A stretch of 64,000 nt of DNA from Gonatopus flavifemur (lineage: Eukaryota > Arthropoda > Insecta > Hymenoptera > Dryinidae), in the NCBI GenBank assembly GCA_018340375.1, contig JAFFJZ010000002.1:49186001-49250000 (forward strand). Direction: 5' to 3'. Under the pieces are notes generated by a model. The model saw only the letters and a list, made by a program, of their open reading frames with translations. It did not search any database and had not been told where the DNA came from. A program made the translations under genes and the position numbers. Positions 22,812 to 36,320 of this stretch are shown here, one piece after another; position 1 is the stretch's first letter, and each line of letters starts with the position of its first letter.

Positions 22812-24496
22812 CTATAACATAAAAAATACCAAGAAATTTAGAATTTTCAACACCTTTTCACGAATTTTCATAATTTGTATTGTTTTAATTGTTGAAACGT
22901 AACTCAGTAGAAGACATTGTGTTTTCTCATATACGATGAATCAACAGCAATTATTCTAATTGCACTTGAATATTTGTATAAACACACGGTAAATAAGATA
23001 ACATTTGCTAAACGCGAAAACCATTGATTTTCCTTCAAGTTAACGTGAAGCGAATGGTCGAATAATACAGATTTGAAGTTTTACAAACAAACACTTGATC
23101 TGTATTTAAAATAGAAAAGATGTTATCCTAGTGGAAGTATCGCGCGTTCTAATGGATCTTCCAAGGAGTTGAATCCATTTAACATCAAATTTGTCCAATT
23201 TATTTAGGATGAGATGTGAATGAAAATAGATGCTCTTCCAAATATATTTTACCACATTCCTCTCCTAAATTGTTTTATGCATTAAATGATTCATTCAAGA
23301 TACAAATTAATATATTCTACAGAATCAGGGGAATAATTTACCCTTTCTTCGAATTTATTATTGAAAATACAGCGGCGGTCGATGACTGGCGTTGAATGGC
23401 ACGCGTGAGATTTTCTCTTAGAAAATCTTCCAAATTGGTGCCAACGCCACATCATCGCATCCTGGTTACCGTGCCAATTTTCAATTTCATTCATAATACA
23501 TTGTTTGTATACGATCCGTTGACTCGCGATATACTCGGAGCTTTTGACAAAAGAAAACAAAAATCTAGTGATTAATAGAAACAGAATGATGGACTTCCTA
23601 AGACTCTGCTATCAATTTGAAAGTACTTTATTATCTCAAGCGAGGAAAATTTAGTTTCAAGGTCTCATGAAGAACGAAAATAAAATCGTAAATCCGAAAT
23701 TATGGTGTACGTGCTTTAGCTTCCACTTTGAGTATTCGTTGCACGAAAGGAGTGGCAGTTTTTGTAGCTTACCGAGAAAATACATGAAAAAAGTTTCTGA
23801 ATCGTTGGGGAGGATGTCTATTTGATGATTTTTGTGGAAAAAATCTTTATATATATTGCATTCAAGAGCATTTAGGAATGAATTCACAAATTCATATGGA
23901 AATAACTCTGAAATGTTGAATTTTCTTCATTTTTCAAGCCAAATACAGAATGTTTTTTCACAGCTATAAATTTGTATTCTGTTTCTACTTAATTATCATC
24001 TACGTGACTAGCTGAAAGGAATGATATACTTTACGGAATTGCCTTTCCTCCGAAGGGATAGGGCTCATTGAATTATATTAATGAGAAGGTATTGATACAG
24101 ATTAATTGATCTACAAGTGAATGTGATTTTCAGCAAAGTACAGCAGGAATAATAAGTGTTCTTCATAAATGTAGAGAGAGAAAGAGAGAGAGGAAATCAT
24201 CAATTTTTCTCTATATATTCATCAACTCAGATAGCAATGAAATTATATTATTTTATATTTTTTTTTGTAACTGGAACAGTCCTCAATTAAGGATGTGCTG
24301 GGGAAAAGCAATACACATAACCTTGAAATGATATATTGTTACGCTTCAGAGATGTTAAAATTACGGGCGTTTGTGCGATCAGAATAGCAAAACTATTGTA
24401 GAATGGATATATTAGAAATAAGATTTATATTTGTCGTCTGCTTATTTGTAGAATGAAATAATTTTGCAATTCATAATTATATATTGTGCACACTCT
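22812..24496. other. Region upstream of the first coding exon; nothing recognised
   Basis: AT-rich. A minus-strand ORF of 89 codons at 23,291-23,560 has no recognisable similarity or splice context. A GA dinucleotide repeat sits at 24,172-24,193. Confidence 0.5.
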
Positions 24497-26127
24497 CCCG
24501 GATAGCATCGGGAGGTTTTCTAAACATTCACAAAACGTACTTGCGCACGCAGAGAACGCCCTGTGCGAAAAAACCAATAGAAACCGATAGGCGAAATCCT
24601 AATGGAATCAATGATATCCTATATCGGTTTTTGTGCGGTTATTGTCACAGGACCCAAGGGTTTCTATGAGATTCTAAGTGGAATCTGATGTTCCATGGGT
24701 TTCTATCAGCATGATCGGCAAAACCTGATTAATTCTGATAGGAATAAAATAGCTTATCGGTTTCTATGCGGTTATTGTCACAGTACCTATGGGACTCCAT
24801 GAGAATCTATGGGACTTTTCGGACAGGGCGTTCAAATGAGATCCCAGGACGTTCTAAGAACGTCGCATGTACGTCCCAGGGACATACAAATGTTCCGTAA
24901 TGTTCTATTTATCTTCACCAAGCGACGTTTTGGGGATGTGTTCAATAAAGGTGTCAATGACGGTCTGCGATACTACACATGTGTTTGTAAAGGTTAGTTT
25001 CCATGAAAGTACGTTTGGGAAACGTAACGAGAACGTCCCGTGGTAAATGAAAAATACGTCCCATACAGGAACCCCGAGAATGTAAACACAGCCAATAATC
25101 GGCCCATGGATGGCTACCATTTAATGGCCAATAATGGATTCACATCATTGGCACAACTGTGGCCCACCACTGGCTGATAAGAGAGGCCAGCAATGAAAAC
25201 AGCCGATAATCAGCCGATGTACGGCTACGGTAAACGGCCAACAATTGATTCCCCGTTACTGGCTGGAATATGGCCTATTACTGAGTGAAATGGATTCCAA
25301 AGTTGAATGTATTGTATTCGTAATCACCCCTGAAAAAAGTTTGTTTTGGCCTTATTTCTATTACGTTAGATAAATAATTCATATCCATCAAATACGTTTT
25401 ACATGATTCAAATGAATTCTTATTCATATAGATAATCAATTACTTTCTCATGTAAATAAGAAAAAAATTTGAAGGAATAAGCAACTGAATTCAACTGATT
25501 TATCGAGAATACTTTTGACTCGTATAATTTTACATTTGAGATTGTCGAAATATCAGGCATGCAAATCTATTTGGAAAAAAACATCCATTTCTGATCTTGT
25601 GAAAACTGGAATGACAAACATCCCAAAAACAAAAAAGTGTTTTGGGTCACGCTTAACCACTCATTTGAACTAATACTGAACCGATTATTCTGGAACGCAG
25701 TCATATTACCATTGGATATCATTATTATTATGCCCTCGTAATCTGCCATTGATGGCTAACATTCGAACATTATCCCGAAATTTCTGGCCATAAATCGGGA
25801 TTATTTAGCCCCATTACTGGGCCAATCAATAATTTTATACATGGCCCATTATTTATTGCCATTACTGGACCCACGTTATCATCCAGCAATTAACCATTGA
25901 TGCGCCATTAATGGGCGCCATTCACGGGCAAAGAACGCCGTTTGTGGTCCAGTAACGTGCCATTATTGGGCCAATTGTTGAACCCTGTATGGGGTACTGG
26001 GAACGTATTCAGGTGCATCAAAAATGAACGTCCTCTGAACGTACTTAAACCTACTCCCCGGAGACGAAGCGCGCAGAACTAAGGTTATGTTTCTAAAACG
26101 TCCAGAGGACTTTCAATGCTATCTGGG
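24497..26127. mobile_element. 1.6-kb CCC-type element, CT duplication
   Basis: Ends CCCGGATAGCAT / ATGCTATCTGGG, flanked by CT. Two interior zones: near 24.5-25.0 kb, iterations of a CGATAGG/TTTCTATG motif and of AACGTTCTAAGAACGT; near 25.1-25.9 kb, iterations of GGCCAATAATGG / CCATTATTGGCC. No gene recognised inside. Confidence 0.75.
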
Positions 26128-26285
26128 CTATTGTGGATTAAGTTTATTTGATAAAATGTAATCTACTTTGTATTACTCCCTTGTATGAAGTGTATTTCAC
26201 TGAAATACAATAAACTATTACTACTACTACTATTTTATATTTTTCACATAAAATTTCTGAATTTTCTGAACTTTCGACAGTGCCA

Positions 26286-26535
26286 CACTGAAAAAAAATG
26301 TATTCCAGTCGAATAAATATTTATTTGTCTTGTACCAAAGAAATATTCATTAGAATTAACAAAATATTCTTTGGAATCAAAATAATTTATTTGAATTGAA
26401 TAGATGGTTTTAATCGTTTATTTGATTCCAATAAATTATTTTGGTTCCAAAGAATATTTTGTTAATTCTAATAAATATTTCTTTGGTACAGGACAAATAA
26501 ATATTCATTTGACTGGAATAAATTTTTTTTCAGTG
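26286..26535. mobile_element. CAC-type palindromic element, CA duplication
   Basis: Ends CACTGAAAAAAAATGTATTCC / complement, CA on both sides. Long arms of AATAAATATTTATTTG-like sequence fold near 26,412. Confidence 0.85.
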
Positions 26536-28800
26536 CATGTGAAATAAAAAGATTTACAGATTTTTATTGAACTCGGTGTGTTTTATCGTTTCATCTAACA
26601 AGGAAAGCGGACTCGTAAAATATTTTAAAGTACCCTGCCCTTCACCTTGATATTTATAACTTGGCTCAAACGACCCTTAACACATCCTTCGTGTCGTATA
26701 ACTATTCAATTCCGAACGATATTCAACAGGCGCAAACATCGTCCAATATTCATTCTGCGTGTACACGCCCTCATTCTTTCGGTAGGAAATTTCACATAAC
26801 ATCATTTCCTGATGAATTCAAAGGAAAACGATTAATTTTTTCTTCAGTTTTCCAATTTTATGTACTGTGGATAAGGAATTAGGTATTCTTTTTTAGAATT
26901 AGTGGCGTGTGGGAATCTCTCAATCGGATTCAATAATATCTATTTATACATTAATGTCATCATTGTGAGAACATATTTCGGATTTTTTTTACACTGTCAA
27001 AAAAAAAATGATTGGAGAAGTCTTTGTGAGTTAACAAAGATTGTTTGGAACTTCCAGAATAATCTAGAAATCGATGAATTCATCAGTTTTTGAACATACT
27101 TTAATTTTTGGAAATTTACAAATTTTTTTCTCACAGTGTGAGTTTTCATGTGCTTGCATAAACTCAATATTTTTTGCTGCGTAGTTTTCTGTTTATTCCA
27201 TTGATCCTTTTATATATTTTCTAACATAAATCGTGTCAAAGATTACCAACAGTGGCAACGTAAATCATTCACGACTCTTATTCAAAAGGAAATCGGTTTC
27301 GAAATTGAATTTTATTGATAAGTTTGAGGGAGCACACGATACTTGCGATTAGATTGTATAGGTTTGAAATTGAAAGAAATCTTCTCTTAAGAAATGATGG
27401 ATATCGAAGATTTGAAAGAGTTCAGGAAATGTGCGAGTATTTAATAGGATTATTATTTAAAATTATTTCAAGGTGAAGGATAAAATAAGTAGAGCACTGT
27501 GGAGAAAATTTGAATGGGTTCACATATGGGAGAAATATCTAGAAAAATGTGTACACGAGGAATGTGAGTAACGGAGCGATAGCAGGAAAACAAAAAGTAG
27601 ATCAAAAAAAAAAGTTGAGTTATAATTAGACTAAAGTTTGATACACGTATAGTCAGTGGGGAAAGAACTGCAAGAAATCTGTGGTTTAATAATAGTGTTC
27701 GATTCTCAGAAAATTGAAACATGCGATGATTTGATCGATGTGGGGATATATTTTGGGGAATGTGTCTTTGAAAATTTATAATTCGTTTGATGTTTTAACT
27801 CGGAAAATTTATCGACAGATCTGTAGAAGGGAATATAATTTTTTCCCTCAACAAAACTTTCGACGAATAAATGTTGTAAAAACTCGAAAATAAAATTCAG
27901 TCAACAGTCAAATCGATGCAATGCATGCATCATATACTCAATAAGTGTGAGAACATCGTTTCACGTAAAACGGAATGGCATAGTTTTTACGCCGCATTTG
28001 TTGTGAAATATATCAGCAGTGCTTGAGTTGGGGGATAGAGGAAGATTTTAAATAACCCACATTACTCTTCCTTGGGGAAAATGAACCACATCACGAAATG
28101 CTGACGCACTGTAAAATGACCATTTCTTAACCACTGTTGCATCCTTTATTACCACTGCTCCATGGACATACATTTACAGGAAAAAAGTTTCGTTTTCCTT
28201 GGAAAACCTTGACCTTAATCGTTCCGCCTACTTCTTTTTAGACGAATAGAAGTGAAGTTTCTTGGTTCATGATTCTCTATGTGATTGCATAAAAAAAAGA
28301 GAATATCTTTTTTCATTTATCTCAACTTCGGCGAATACGTAGCGAATACTTTATTTTTAACCTTTCTCACAGACATTTGGATCATCTCCATTCAGAGAAA
28401 TGTAAACATCTCTAATCGATGTGAAATTTGTGTTCATAATAAAGTACAGAAAAAATTTCAAGTCATCGACCTATTAATCTCATCCTTCCGAAACTTGATA
28501 TGCATGCGAAATAAATCTTGCTATAAACAAAGCTTGCAATGCAATCAAGTGGAGGAATGATAAAACGATCCATTGATGTTTGTAAAGAAGGGAGAAGAGT
28601 ACGACGTATGATCCCTAGGGATTACATTCGATATTCCTTTCAAGGACGAACGGTATCGAGGAGACGTGAAAAATTTCTGAAGAAAATTCGATGTGACTGG
28701 ATGTGAGATCATCAATGCATTATATCATTCAATGCCGGATAAATTTTTAGGATTTTCTTGAAGAAAAATATTTCATGTGTTGGATAATATTGGATCTCTA
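26536..28800. other. AT-rich sequence, nothing recognised
   Basis: ORFs at 26,661 and 28,285 (73 and 91 codons) show no similarity I recognise and no coding-like neighbours. No inverted-repeat boundary located. Confidence 0.4.
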
Positions 28801-28982
28801 CCATAGTAAAAATGAATCACAGATATATGTGACATATATGACCCCTATATAATTCATATATGAGCCACATATGATATGACGTTTGGATATGGATCAGATG
28901 ATCATATATAATTTTTACAAAGTTCATATATGAATTGAATACGGTCTATAAATGGACTATATATAAATCATTTTTACCAGAG
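28801..28982. mobile_element. CCC-type element of CATATATG repeats, TA duplication
   Basis: Ends CCATAGTAAAAATGA / TCATTTTTACCAGAG (one base off the CCC/GGG type at each end), TA on both sides. Interior motif as in 13,687. Confidence 0.7.
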
Positions 28983-29578
28983 TAATTGATTGTTTTTTCG
29001 CAAGAGAAAATTATCTTTCATTATTACCATTCGGGCTGTGTAATTTTCCTTGAGAAGCATCAGTATAAAATCAGAGAAAGATATCTATTAATCGACTTTT
29101 TATCATCGGCAAAGTCATTCTGTATATTGTCTATAAGCGTGATGTTTCGTCAGAACATATTTCTGTGTACATCATCTACATAACCTCGATAACAATTGAG
29201 TCAATTTTACAACAACCACAGTCCATTCGACAGATTTTGATCTTACGACCCCGATTTGTCGTAATAATTTCATGACATAATTTTGGTGGCGAGATTTGAC
29301 CTTGATCACGTGAACTTATTTTTCAATTATATTCGTGTACAAAAATACTTGGACACATGGCTTCTAATTGAAAAGTTAACGTTGGTTGGAGTGGAAGAAT
29401 TGTTTTCACAGTTTGACTGTTACGTGTGATTTGGAATCAGAAAAAAATCTATGCAAATTCATCTGAAGAACTTGAAAAATCATACTCCATATTTATTGCA
29501 CGGAGAAAAAGGAGTAGTGATAATTACGATACGAATAATAAAATATGGACAGACCGAACTACACAATCGGAAGAACTA

Positions 29579-30704
29579 CCCTGGTGAAAAACATCTCTCT
29601 GAATCTCTCTGAAATCTCTCTGAATTTCTCTGAATCTCTCTATATTTTGTGACAAATTTCAGAGAGATTCGAGAGTAATTCAGAAAAAGTTAGAGATTTT
29701 TCCGATACTGATACGTTCTGAATTCTTCAACTTTCTCTGAATCTCTCCGCATATCACTGAATTCCTCAGAAATTTATGTATTTAAATTTCAAAGCTCCCT
29801 CTGAATTTACCTGAATATCTCTAAATTTCTCTAAATCTCCCGGAATCTAATGTATTCAGATTTCAAAGCTTCCTCTGTTTTTCTCTGAATTTCTCTGAAT
29901 TTTCTGAAAAATCCCACGCACAATTTTTCCTAATTCACCTGTCTCTGTGAGTCTCTGACATTCCCTGAATATTTCTGGAATCCTGAACCAAAAATTTCAC
30001 TGAATTTCTCTGAATTCCTGTGAATCTCTCCGAATTACTCTGAATCTTTCTGAATTCCTCTGAATATTTCTAACGTGTTCCACGCACAATTTTTCTCAAT
30101 GTATCTGTCTCTGGAAGTCTCTAAAACTTCCAGAAACCCTCTGAAATGCAGGACCAAGATTTTACTAAATTTATTCCTCTCTGAATTTCCCAGACTTCCC
30201 CCGCATCTCTCTGAATTCCTCTGAATTCCTCTGAATCTCTCTGAGTTTTTCTGAAAAATCCCACGCACAATTTTTCCTAATTCACCTGTCTCTGTGAGTC
30301 TCTGACATTCCCTGAATACCTCTGGAATCCTGAACCAAAAATTGAGCTGAATTAATTCCTCTCTGAATTTCTCTGAATTCCTCTGAATATTTCTAACGTG
30401 TTCCATGCACAATTTTTCTTGATGTATCTATCTCTGAAAGCGTCCGACACTCCTTGAACGCCTCTGAAATGCAGGACCAAGAATTCTACTGAATTTGTTC
30501 CTCTCTGAATTTCCCAGAATTTCCCTGCATCTCTCTGAGTTCCTCTGAATTTTTCTGAATCCTTCTGAAAAATTCAAAGCACAAGTTCTCTCAATCCACT
30601 AGTCTCTGAAATCCTCTGGACCACGCTGAATTTCTCTGATTCTTTCTGAATCTCTCTGAAACGTGAAATTTTCAGAGAGATTCAGAGAGATTTTTTTACC
30701 AGGG
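29579..30704 (+). mobile_element. 1.1-kb CCC-type element with internal tandem units, copy 1, TA duplication
   Basis: Ends CCCTGGTGAAAAAC / TTTTTTTACCAGGG, flanked by TA. Filled with TCTCTGAAT iterations organised in about five units of roughly 140-185 bp, each marked by a GCACAATTTTT-like motif (29,917; 30,081; 30,262; 30,404; 30,576). The 125-codon ORF here is a by-product of the repeats. Confidence 0.88.
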
Positions 30705-30757
30705 TAAACGGTTCAATCGAAATTACGATACGCTTAGTTGAATTAACGATACGTTCA

Positions 30758-31246
30758 CACGGAGAAAAATACTGATCGAGAATATGGTAATTTTTAATAG
30801 AAAATTGGAGAATATTTCCTAAAATCTGAGAATATTTTTTGAAAATTTGAAAATATTTTTGAGATTCGTAATGAACGTGAAACGGTTCATATTTCTGCAG
30901 AATTTTACGTGAAAAAGAATGAAAAATTATCAATAACTCATAAACAATAGAAAGAAGTATGAATTTTCGAAAAGTCGCGCATAAAAATTTATGAAGTGAG
31001 TGACAAAATTTCTGAATTTTATTATTTACTTTGTAAAATTGCATGCGCAACTTTTGAAGAGTTGATATTTTTTTCTATTGTTTGTTGAGTATTGATAGGT
31101 TCGCGTTCTCTTGCAAGTAGAATTCAACAAAAATGTGAACCGTTTCATCTTTATTACAAATTTGAGAAATATTCTCAGATTTTAAGAAATATTCTCCAAT
31201 TTTCTATTAAAGATTACTATATTTTCGATCTGCATTTTTCTCCGTG
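30758..31246. mobile_element. CAC-type palindromic element, CA duplication
   Basis: Ends CACGGAGAAAAATACTGATC / complement, CA on both sides; arms carry ATTGGAGAATATTTCC. A diverged copy is at 42,563-42,905. Confidence 0.8.
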
Positions 31247-31433
31247 CAGTTGGAATAACGACGCGATTGATTGTAGTGGCTGAATGGTTGGTCCATCCAT
31301 ATTTTACAATACCAGTTTGTTCCGTGTGGGGAGATTTCACTTCGTTTCTTTGAAGTGCTTAAACAAGTTCCAAAAAATACTGGAAGTCGAGACGAGACGA
31401 GAATGATTCGACGAGAAACAAAATTTAGTTTAA

Positions 31434-32150
31434 GGGGTTATAGACAGTCCAAATTTTCAAAAAATTGATTTTTTTTATTTCACTTTCGTAATTTATATAC
31501 ATTCAAGTATACACACAGAAAATTTCAAGTCAATTTGGTGATTATTGTCCAAGTTACACGCATGTTTGTAAAATTTTTTCACTCTATGTCAAGTGCTTTT
31601 GAAACCTTGAATGCGTTTTTCTCCAAACTGTGTTTTCAAAGTCGGTGACCAAGATTTCTCGAAAACGGCTGGACCGATCAGTCTCAAATTTCAACACGAG
31701 CTTGTTGACTGTATTTTGCAATAATTAATCGAAGGTTCCTTATCACCGATGAATATTTTTATTTTTATGAACAATTTAAGGCCAAAATTTTGGTGCAAAA
31801 TCCATTTTTTTTTTGTTAGAAGCCGTCATTCTGTCAAAAGATTTTATTTTGCTTATTCCTTCGATTAATTACTAGATTATGCATTACTTTAACGAAATCC
31901 ATTTGGTTTTTTCATTTTGAAAGAGTTAGTCCCGAGATATCGTGGTCACCGCAAAGCGCTTTTTTTAGAGGAGCTCCTGAAGATCAGCTATAACAGCTCT
32001 CAAAATCATTATTTTTACAAATAAAAAATATTGAAATACAGGTCAAAGTTATCTCATTATGTGTAAAAATTTTTACAATAATCAATTCAACTGTCTTTTC
32101 AGGAAAAATTCTTGAAAAATCGCTTTTTTTGCGCCCCTTAACTTAACCCC
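31434..32150. mobile_element. Element with TTAA target sites
   Basis: Ends GGGGTTATAGAC and GGGGTTAAGTTAAGG (complement), each abutting TTAA, the target of piggyBac/Kolobok-type transposases. No transposase inside. Interior is unique AT-rich sequence. Confidence 0.5.
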
Positions 32151-33299
32151 TTAAAGGGATGAAAAATGATATGACATGATATTGAATGATATTTTGGCGA
32201 TATCGCCGAAAAAAATTTCGAGATGAGACGAGACAATACAACTTACCACAAAATCGAGACGAGGAAAAGCTTATTCTCGTTTCGTCTCGGCTCGCGACAT
32301 CACTAGTTGGAATTTAGTACAGAAATTCCAAAATAATCCTTGAGAATTCATACTGAATTCTTTTTGAACTCTTCCTGATCTTGTGTGCTATGTAGGTAAT
32401 CAAATCATGCTAAATAGTGCACGGCATGAATATCCGATAGTTTTTATTCAGCGTTGACCATTTATCGATTCTTTGAATCTCTCCATAACACTATTGCACT
32501 TGACACGGAAGAGAATTTTAATTCGTTTTGTATTTGAAGATCTTGGCATGCTCAATCTTGCATAATTATGACTTGTTACGCATTAATTGAGTACAGTATG
32601 ATGAACCGTTGAAGGAGTAACAGACGCGAAATGGAAATGTCATGACAGGTATTATAAAAGATCTTCCTTATATATGTTATTTTCCTCGATATTGAATTCC
32701 TTGCGTCAGAAAGATGCGATCATTTGTTATATCAATGAATTTTTTTCAATCATATATGTATATATATATATATATATATATTAAATGATTGTGATGATAT
32801 CTTGAAACGTAGACAATTGAATGAAATTCGTTGAGTTGAAGGAAAAAAATATAAATAAGTGGGCCGTGAAACAGCTGCGAGAGATGATTTACTTGGCAGA
32901 TTTAGAATTGAGAATAAAAACTGTAGACATCAGTGGATTCGTGTTTTTTGATGTATGAATAAAACGGGAATGAGAGAACTGATGAAGGAAAATTCGAGAT
33001 ATGAATTCATCCCTTTGAGAAGTTCGAAACTTTGAAATTGAGATAATCATTTGGGAAAATTTAAAGCTGGTTCATGAGATATAATATTGTGAAATTTATC
33101 ATGATGAGAATCTAATTGTGGATTCCAAGTAATCCTTTTATGTAAGAGTCTTTATAAGTCGCTGATTTCCGCTTGGATAAAGTTGTACGATACGCTGTGT
33201 GAGGAATTAATAGGAACTCTAGTTTATTATAAAATTTATTTCGAAACACGTTTCATTTGCATTCTTGGAATGACAAATACGGTATCGTTCAATCAAGTA
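32151..33299. other. AT-rich sequence with a TA microsatellite
   Basis: A (TA) repeat at 32,759-32,781. A GACGAGACGAG-like cluster near 32,220-32,290 resembles one at 31,385-31,420 on the other side of the TTAA element, so that element probably inserted in an older GA-rich repeat. No gene seen. Confidence 0.4.
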
Positions 33300-33562
33300 C
33301 ACTGTGAAAAAAAAACTTCGGAAAATTTCCAGTATTGTACTGGAAGCAATTAACCTGCACATTTGTACTGAAAAATTACATTCAAATCTTGAAAATTCCA
33401 ATACACTTATCAGAAAACTCTTGTATTTATACTGGAAAATTGAAGTCAAAAACATGAAACGGTACAACAGGAGTTTTCTTGCACGTAAACTGAAAAATTC
33501 GTCATGAACAGAACTTTTCCAATTCCTGGGTACCGGAAAATTGCAGTTCTTCTTCAACAGTG
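33300..33562. mobile_element. CAC-type element, TA duplication
   Basis: Ends CACTGTGAAAAAAAAACT / TTCTTCAACAGTG, flanked by TA. Iterations of GGAAAATT/TACTGGAA inside. Confidence 0.6.
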
Positions 33563-34065
33563 TACCTTTACGATATTCTGTCACATCTGTGACCATTCAA
33601 TTCCCTATATAATTGAGAAGAGAACGTGGGTGTATGAACGATTAGCAATTATCAACGGTAGTTCATCATTAAACGAAACCTAAGAATAGTTATACACTAT
33701 CGAAATATGCAGACAGGAAGTCATGATTCGAACATGAAATGAAAAGGAACCTACAGTTATGGTACGTGAACTCTTTTTCTAGGCGACAATTAATCCACTT
33801 CCGATGTTTCGGCAATTTCTCGTCCCATTTCCTATTGGATCCAATCAAGTTTCAACTGCTGCATTCCATATTCGAACCTATTTATCTTCGTTAGTTTGTC
33901 AGAATGATCTTCGCTTTGTTTCATGTGTGATTTTTCATAAAACGATTCTTGTTAGAGTGCTAAAATGGATATCCTGTCATTTGTACGCTTCAATCTATCA
34001 CTGACTGATATAGTAGCCTAGGAATTGAGCTATTTGATAATAATCAGCCGAGATTAGATATAAAC

Positions 34066-34490
34066 CCTAATAGGAATCCTCTAGTCATTGACGAGTTTTG
34101 TAACGCTAAACTAGCCAAAAACTAGACGTTTGTACACGGAGAAAATTCTCCACTAGTGGTTACCGTAGCTCACACGACTGGCTCGTGTTATGCAAAACAA
34201 ATAATTTCAACACTACTGGTTACTGTAGTAACACGAATCAGTCGTGTCTCCACAGTAGAGAGTGATCTTCCTACACTATTCTCTGCTGTTGAGACACGAC
34301 TGATTCGTGTTACTGCAGTAACCAATGGTGTTGAAATTATTTTTTCACATAACACGAGCCAGTCGTGTGAGCTACGGTAACCACTAGTGTAGGATTTTCT
34401 CCGTGTAAGCGCCTCGTAGGGTTCTGGTGTGGTACTCGCTGGTGTCTAGTTTCTGGCTAGTTAAGCTTTACATAGTCGTCAATGACTAGA
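34066..34490. mobile_element. Palindromic element interrupted by a CAC-type element
   Basis: Left CTAGTCATTGACGAG and AACTAGCCAAAAACTAGAC match the complement of the right side ending CGTCAATGACTAGAG. The outer boundaries are approximate. The element 34,135-34,405 lies within. Confidence 0.55.
34135..34405. mobile_element. CAC-type near-perfect palindrome, TA duplication
   Basis: Ends CACGGAGAAAATTCTCCACT / complement, TA on both sides. Arms carry AACACGAATCAGTCGTGTC, itself self-complementary. Confidence 0.85.
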
Positions 34491-34534
34491 GCCAAATAAA
34501 TGGTTATTTGGCTGGAAGAAATTTCTTTTCCAGT
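34491..34534 (-). mobile_element. Truncated CAC-type end
   Basis: On the minus strand it reads CACTGGAAAAGAAATTTCTT, the same family as the element at 59,281. Only one end is present. Confidence 0.45.
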
Positions 34535-34637
34535 GCACCAATGTGAAAATTGCCGGAATTAACAAACGATCTGTTGCTGGCGAGGTTGTATTTGCCAGAT
34601 TTCGGCAAAAACAATTGTTCCTATTTGAGGGTATACA

Positions 34638-34895
34638 CACGGAGAAAAATAATGTTTCAAATATTACTACATTTTGTACTAAAGTAGCAGGATAAGTGAA
34701 ATAATGTAATTTTTTACAACACAGTGTAGTAAAAATTCATGCGTAATGATTTGAAGAATCTTTTAATTCGGAGCCACTCCACATTATTGAGCATGAATTT
34801 TTACTACACTGTGTTTTGAAAAATTATACTATTTCACTTATCCTGCTACTTTAGTACAAAATGTAGTAATATTTGAAACATTATTTTTCCCCGTG
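34638..34895. mobile_element. CAC-type palindromic element, CA duplication
   Basis: Ends CACGGAGAAAAATAATG / complement, CA on both sides. Arms carry AAGTAGCAGGATAAGTGAAA. A decayed relative is at 55,902-56,640. Confidence 0.85.
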
Positions 34896-36089
34896 CACCT
34901 AAAGAGCTTTCTCTCAGTGTAGAAATTTATGTCCTGAAGCTGACTAGTTCAATCCAGCTCGGGTTGTGACAAGAATTGTCACTTGACTTGGAAATCAGTA
35001 AAAGATTCCAAATCGAAGAATCTAGATCTTGAGATGTAAAGTTGGCGCAGTAAGTGATTGGGAATTTGAGTGATGCACCATCATTGAACCGATTGATAAA
35101 CCCTGTACGCCGTTTATTTCCAGGCAAAAGTTTTTTGCGAAAATGTGCAACGAAAGGTTACTTTTTTCCAATGTAAATCTTCGTGTCTGTTGAACGATCT
35201 CTTTGATTTAGATAAAACTGTGTGAATCCTGAAGTTTATTTGCATTCCAACGAACATATGGATGAGTCTTGTCATTTCGCACTTACTTGTGTACTTATTG
35301 CAACCTACGATCTTTCGAACCATTAGTTTAACGTGATTAAATAGAATGAAACTGTTCTGAACGATCTCATTTGTATACAAGATGAAATATTTTTAAGCGG
35401 CAGCGGTAGTAACCGCAGTCGCCCCATCTCTTCATCCTGTGTTAGTAAGAAATTAGAGATTCGATACAATTATTCTCCGAATGGTCAAACCACATGTATT
35501 TTTTTCCGTGAATTAAAATAATTTTCTGATATTTTCAACTTTCTTCATGTTAAATTTACAAGTATAAGATAATAACAAAAGAAACTTTATGTATGCATGA
35601 AAATAACTCCAGTTACGATCGGGTTTATCACGGTATATGAAGTAGGTTCCACTCATAATCACTAGTGGTTCTGAAAGCGAAGAAAAGTTGAAGCACATGT
35701 ATCTTTGAATACTTGTGGCGTATGAGTACGTGTTGTATAAATAGATTTCGATACTTGAAATCTTCAACAGATATAGGGGGTTTGCAGATTAATTGACAAA
35801 GAGAATTGTTGAACAACTGATTGGGGAGAATTCAGAAATTGAGAAATTGCAAATAGTCCAAGTTTTGTTTCTATTCGATGGTGTGGATAGATACGAGATT
35901 TGGTGAGTTCAAACGTTTGGCTTCTTCGACATTTGATTTGACTTACAGAGGATACAATTTATGCATGAAAAAAATAGTGGACTGACAACAGTAATGTGCG
36001 AATCTTCTCTATAAACTGCTTTTCAGGTTTTGATGAAAGTTTCATAGAAGTTTGTAGAAAGTAAACATATAGATTCGATTCCTCAAGAT
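34896..36089. other. AT-rich sequence, nothing recognised
   Basis: Several ORFs of 60-90 codons without similarity or splice context. No inverted-repeat element located. Confidence 0.4.
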
Positions 36090-36320
36090 TTGCACGGCTC
36101 TGGTTAGTAGACTACTCAATATAGAACGCTCCATTAGCAAACGCCCTGTAAGCAACGCTCAGACCACACGGGAAGGTATTTCTCTCGTTCAGGGCATGAA
36201 ACCTGCCCTGATCATTCGTTGAGCTGTTCGATTTGCTGACTCTTGATCCGAACACGGAATTGGTAACGTGCCCCGAACGACGGAGTGGCTCTGCGCCTAG
36301 TTGGAGGGGACTCTGCCATT
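36090..36320 (-). other. GC-richer island with a 35-codon ORF
   Basis: Base composition departs from the flanks. On the minus strand an ATG at 36,319 opens 35 codons to TGA at 36,212, beginning MAESPPTRRRATPSFGARY. No family recognised. It could be an exon, a short non-coding RNA or a remnant of foreign or repeat DNA. Confidence 0.3.

Noticed and set aside
30035..30412. 125-codon ORF rich in FRGIQRNSE-like repeats
   Set aside because: Translation of the TCTCTGAAT iterations of a transposon; the sister copy at 52,386 does not keep the frame.
29579..30704. CRISPR-like regular repeats
   Set aside because: The genome is eukaryotic, units are degenerate and directly abut without unique spacers, and the block has transposon ends.
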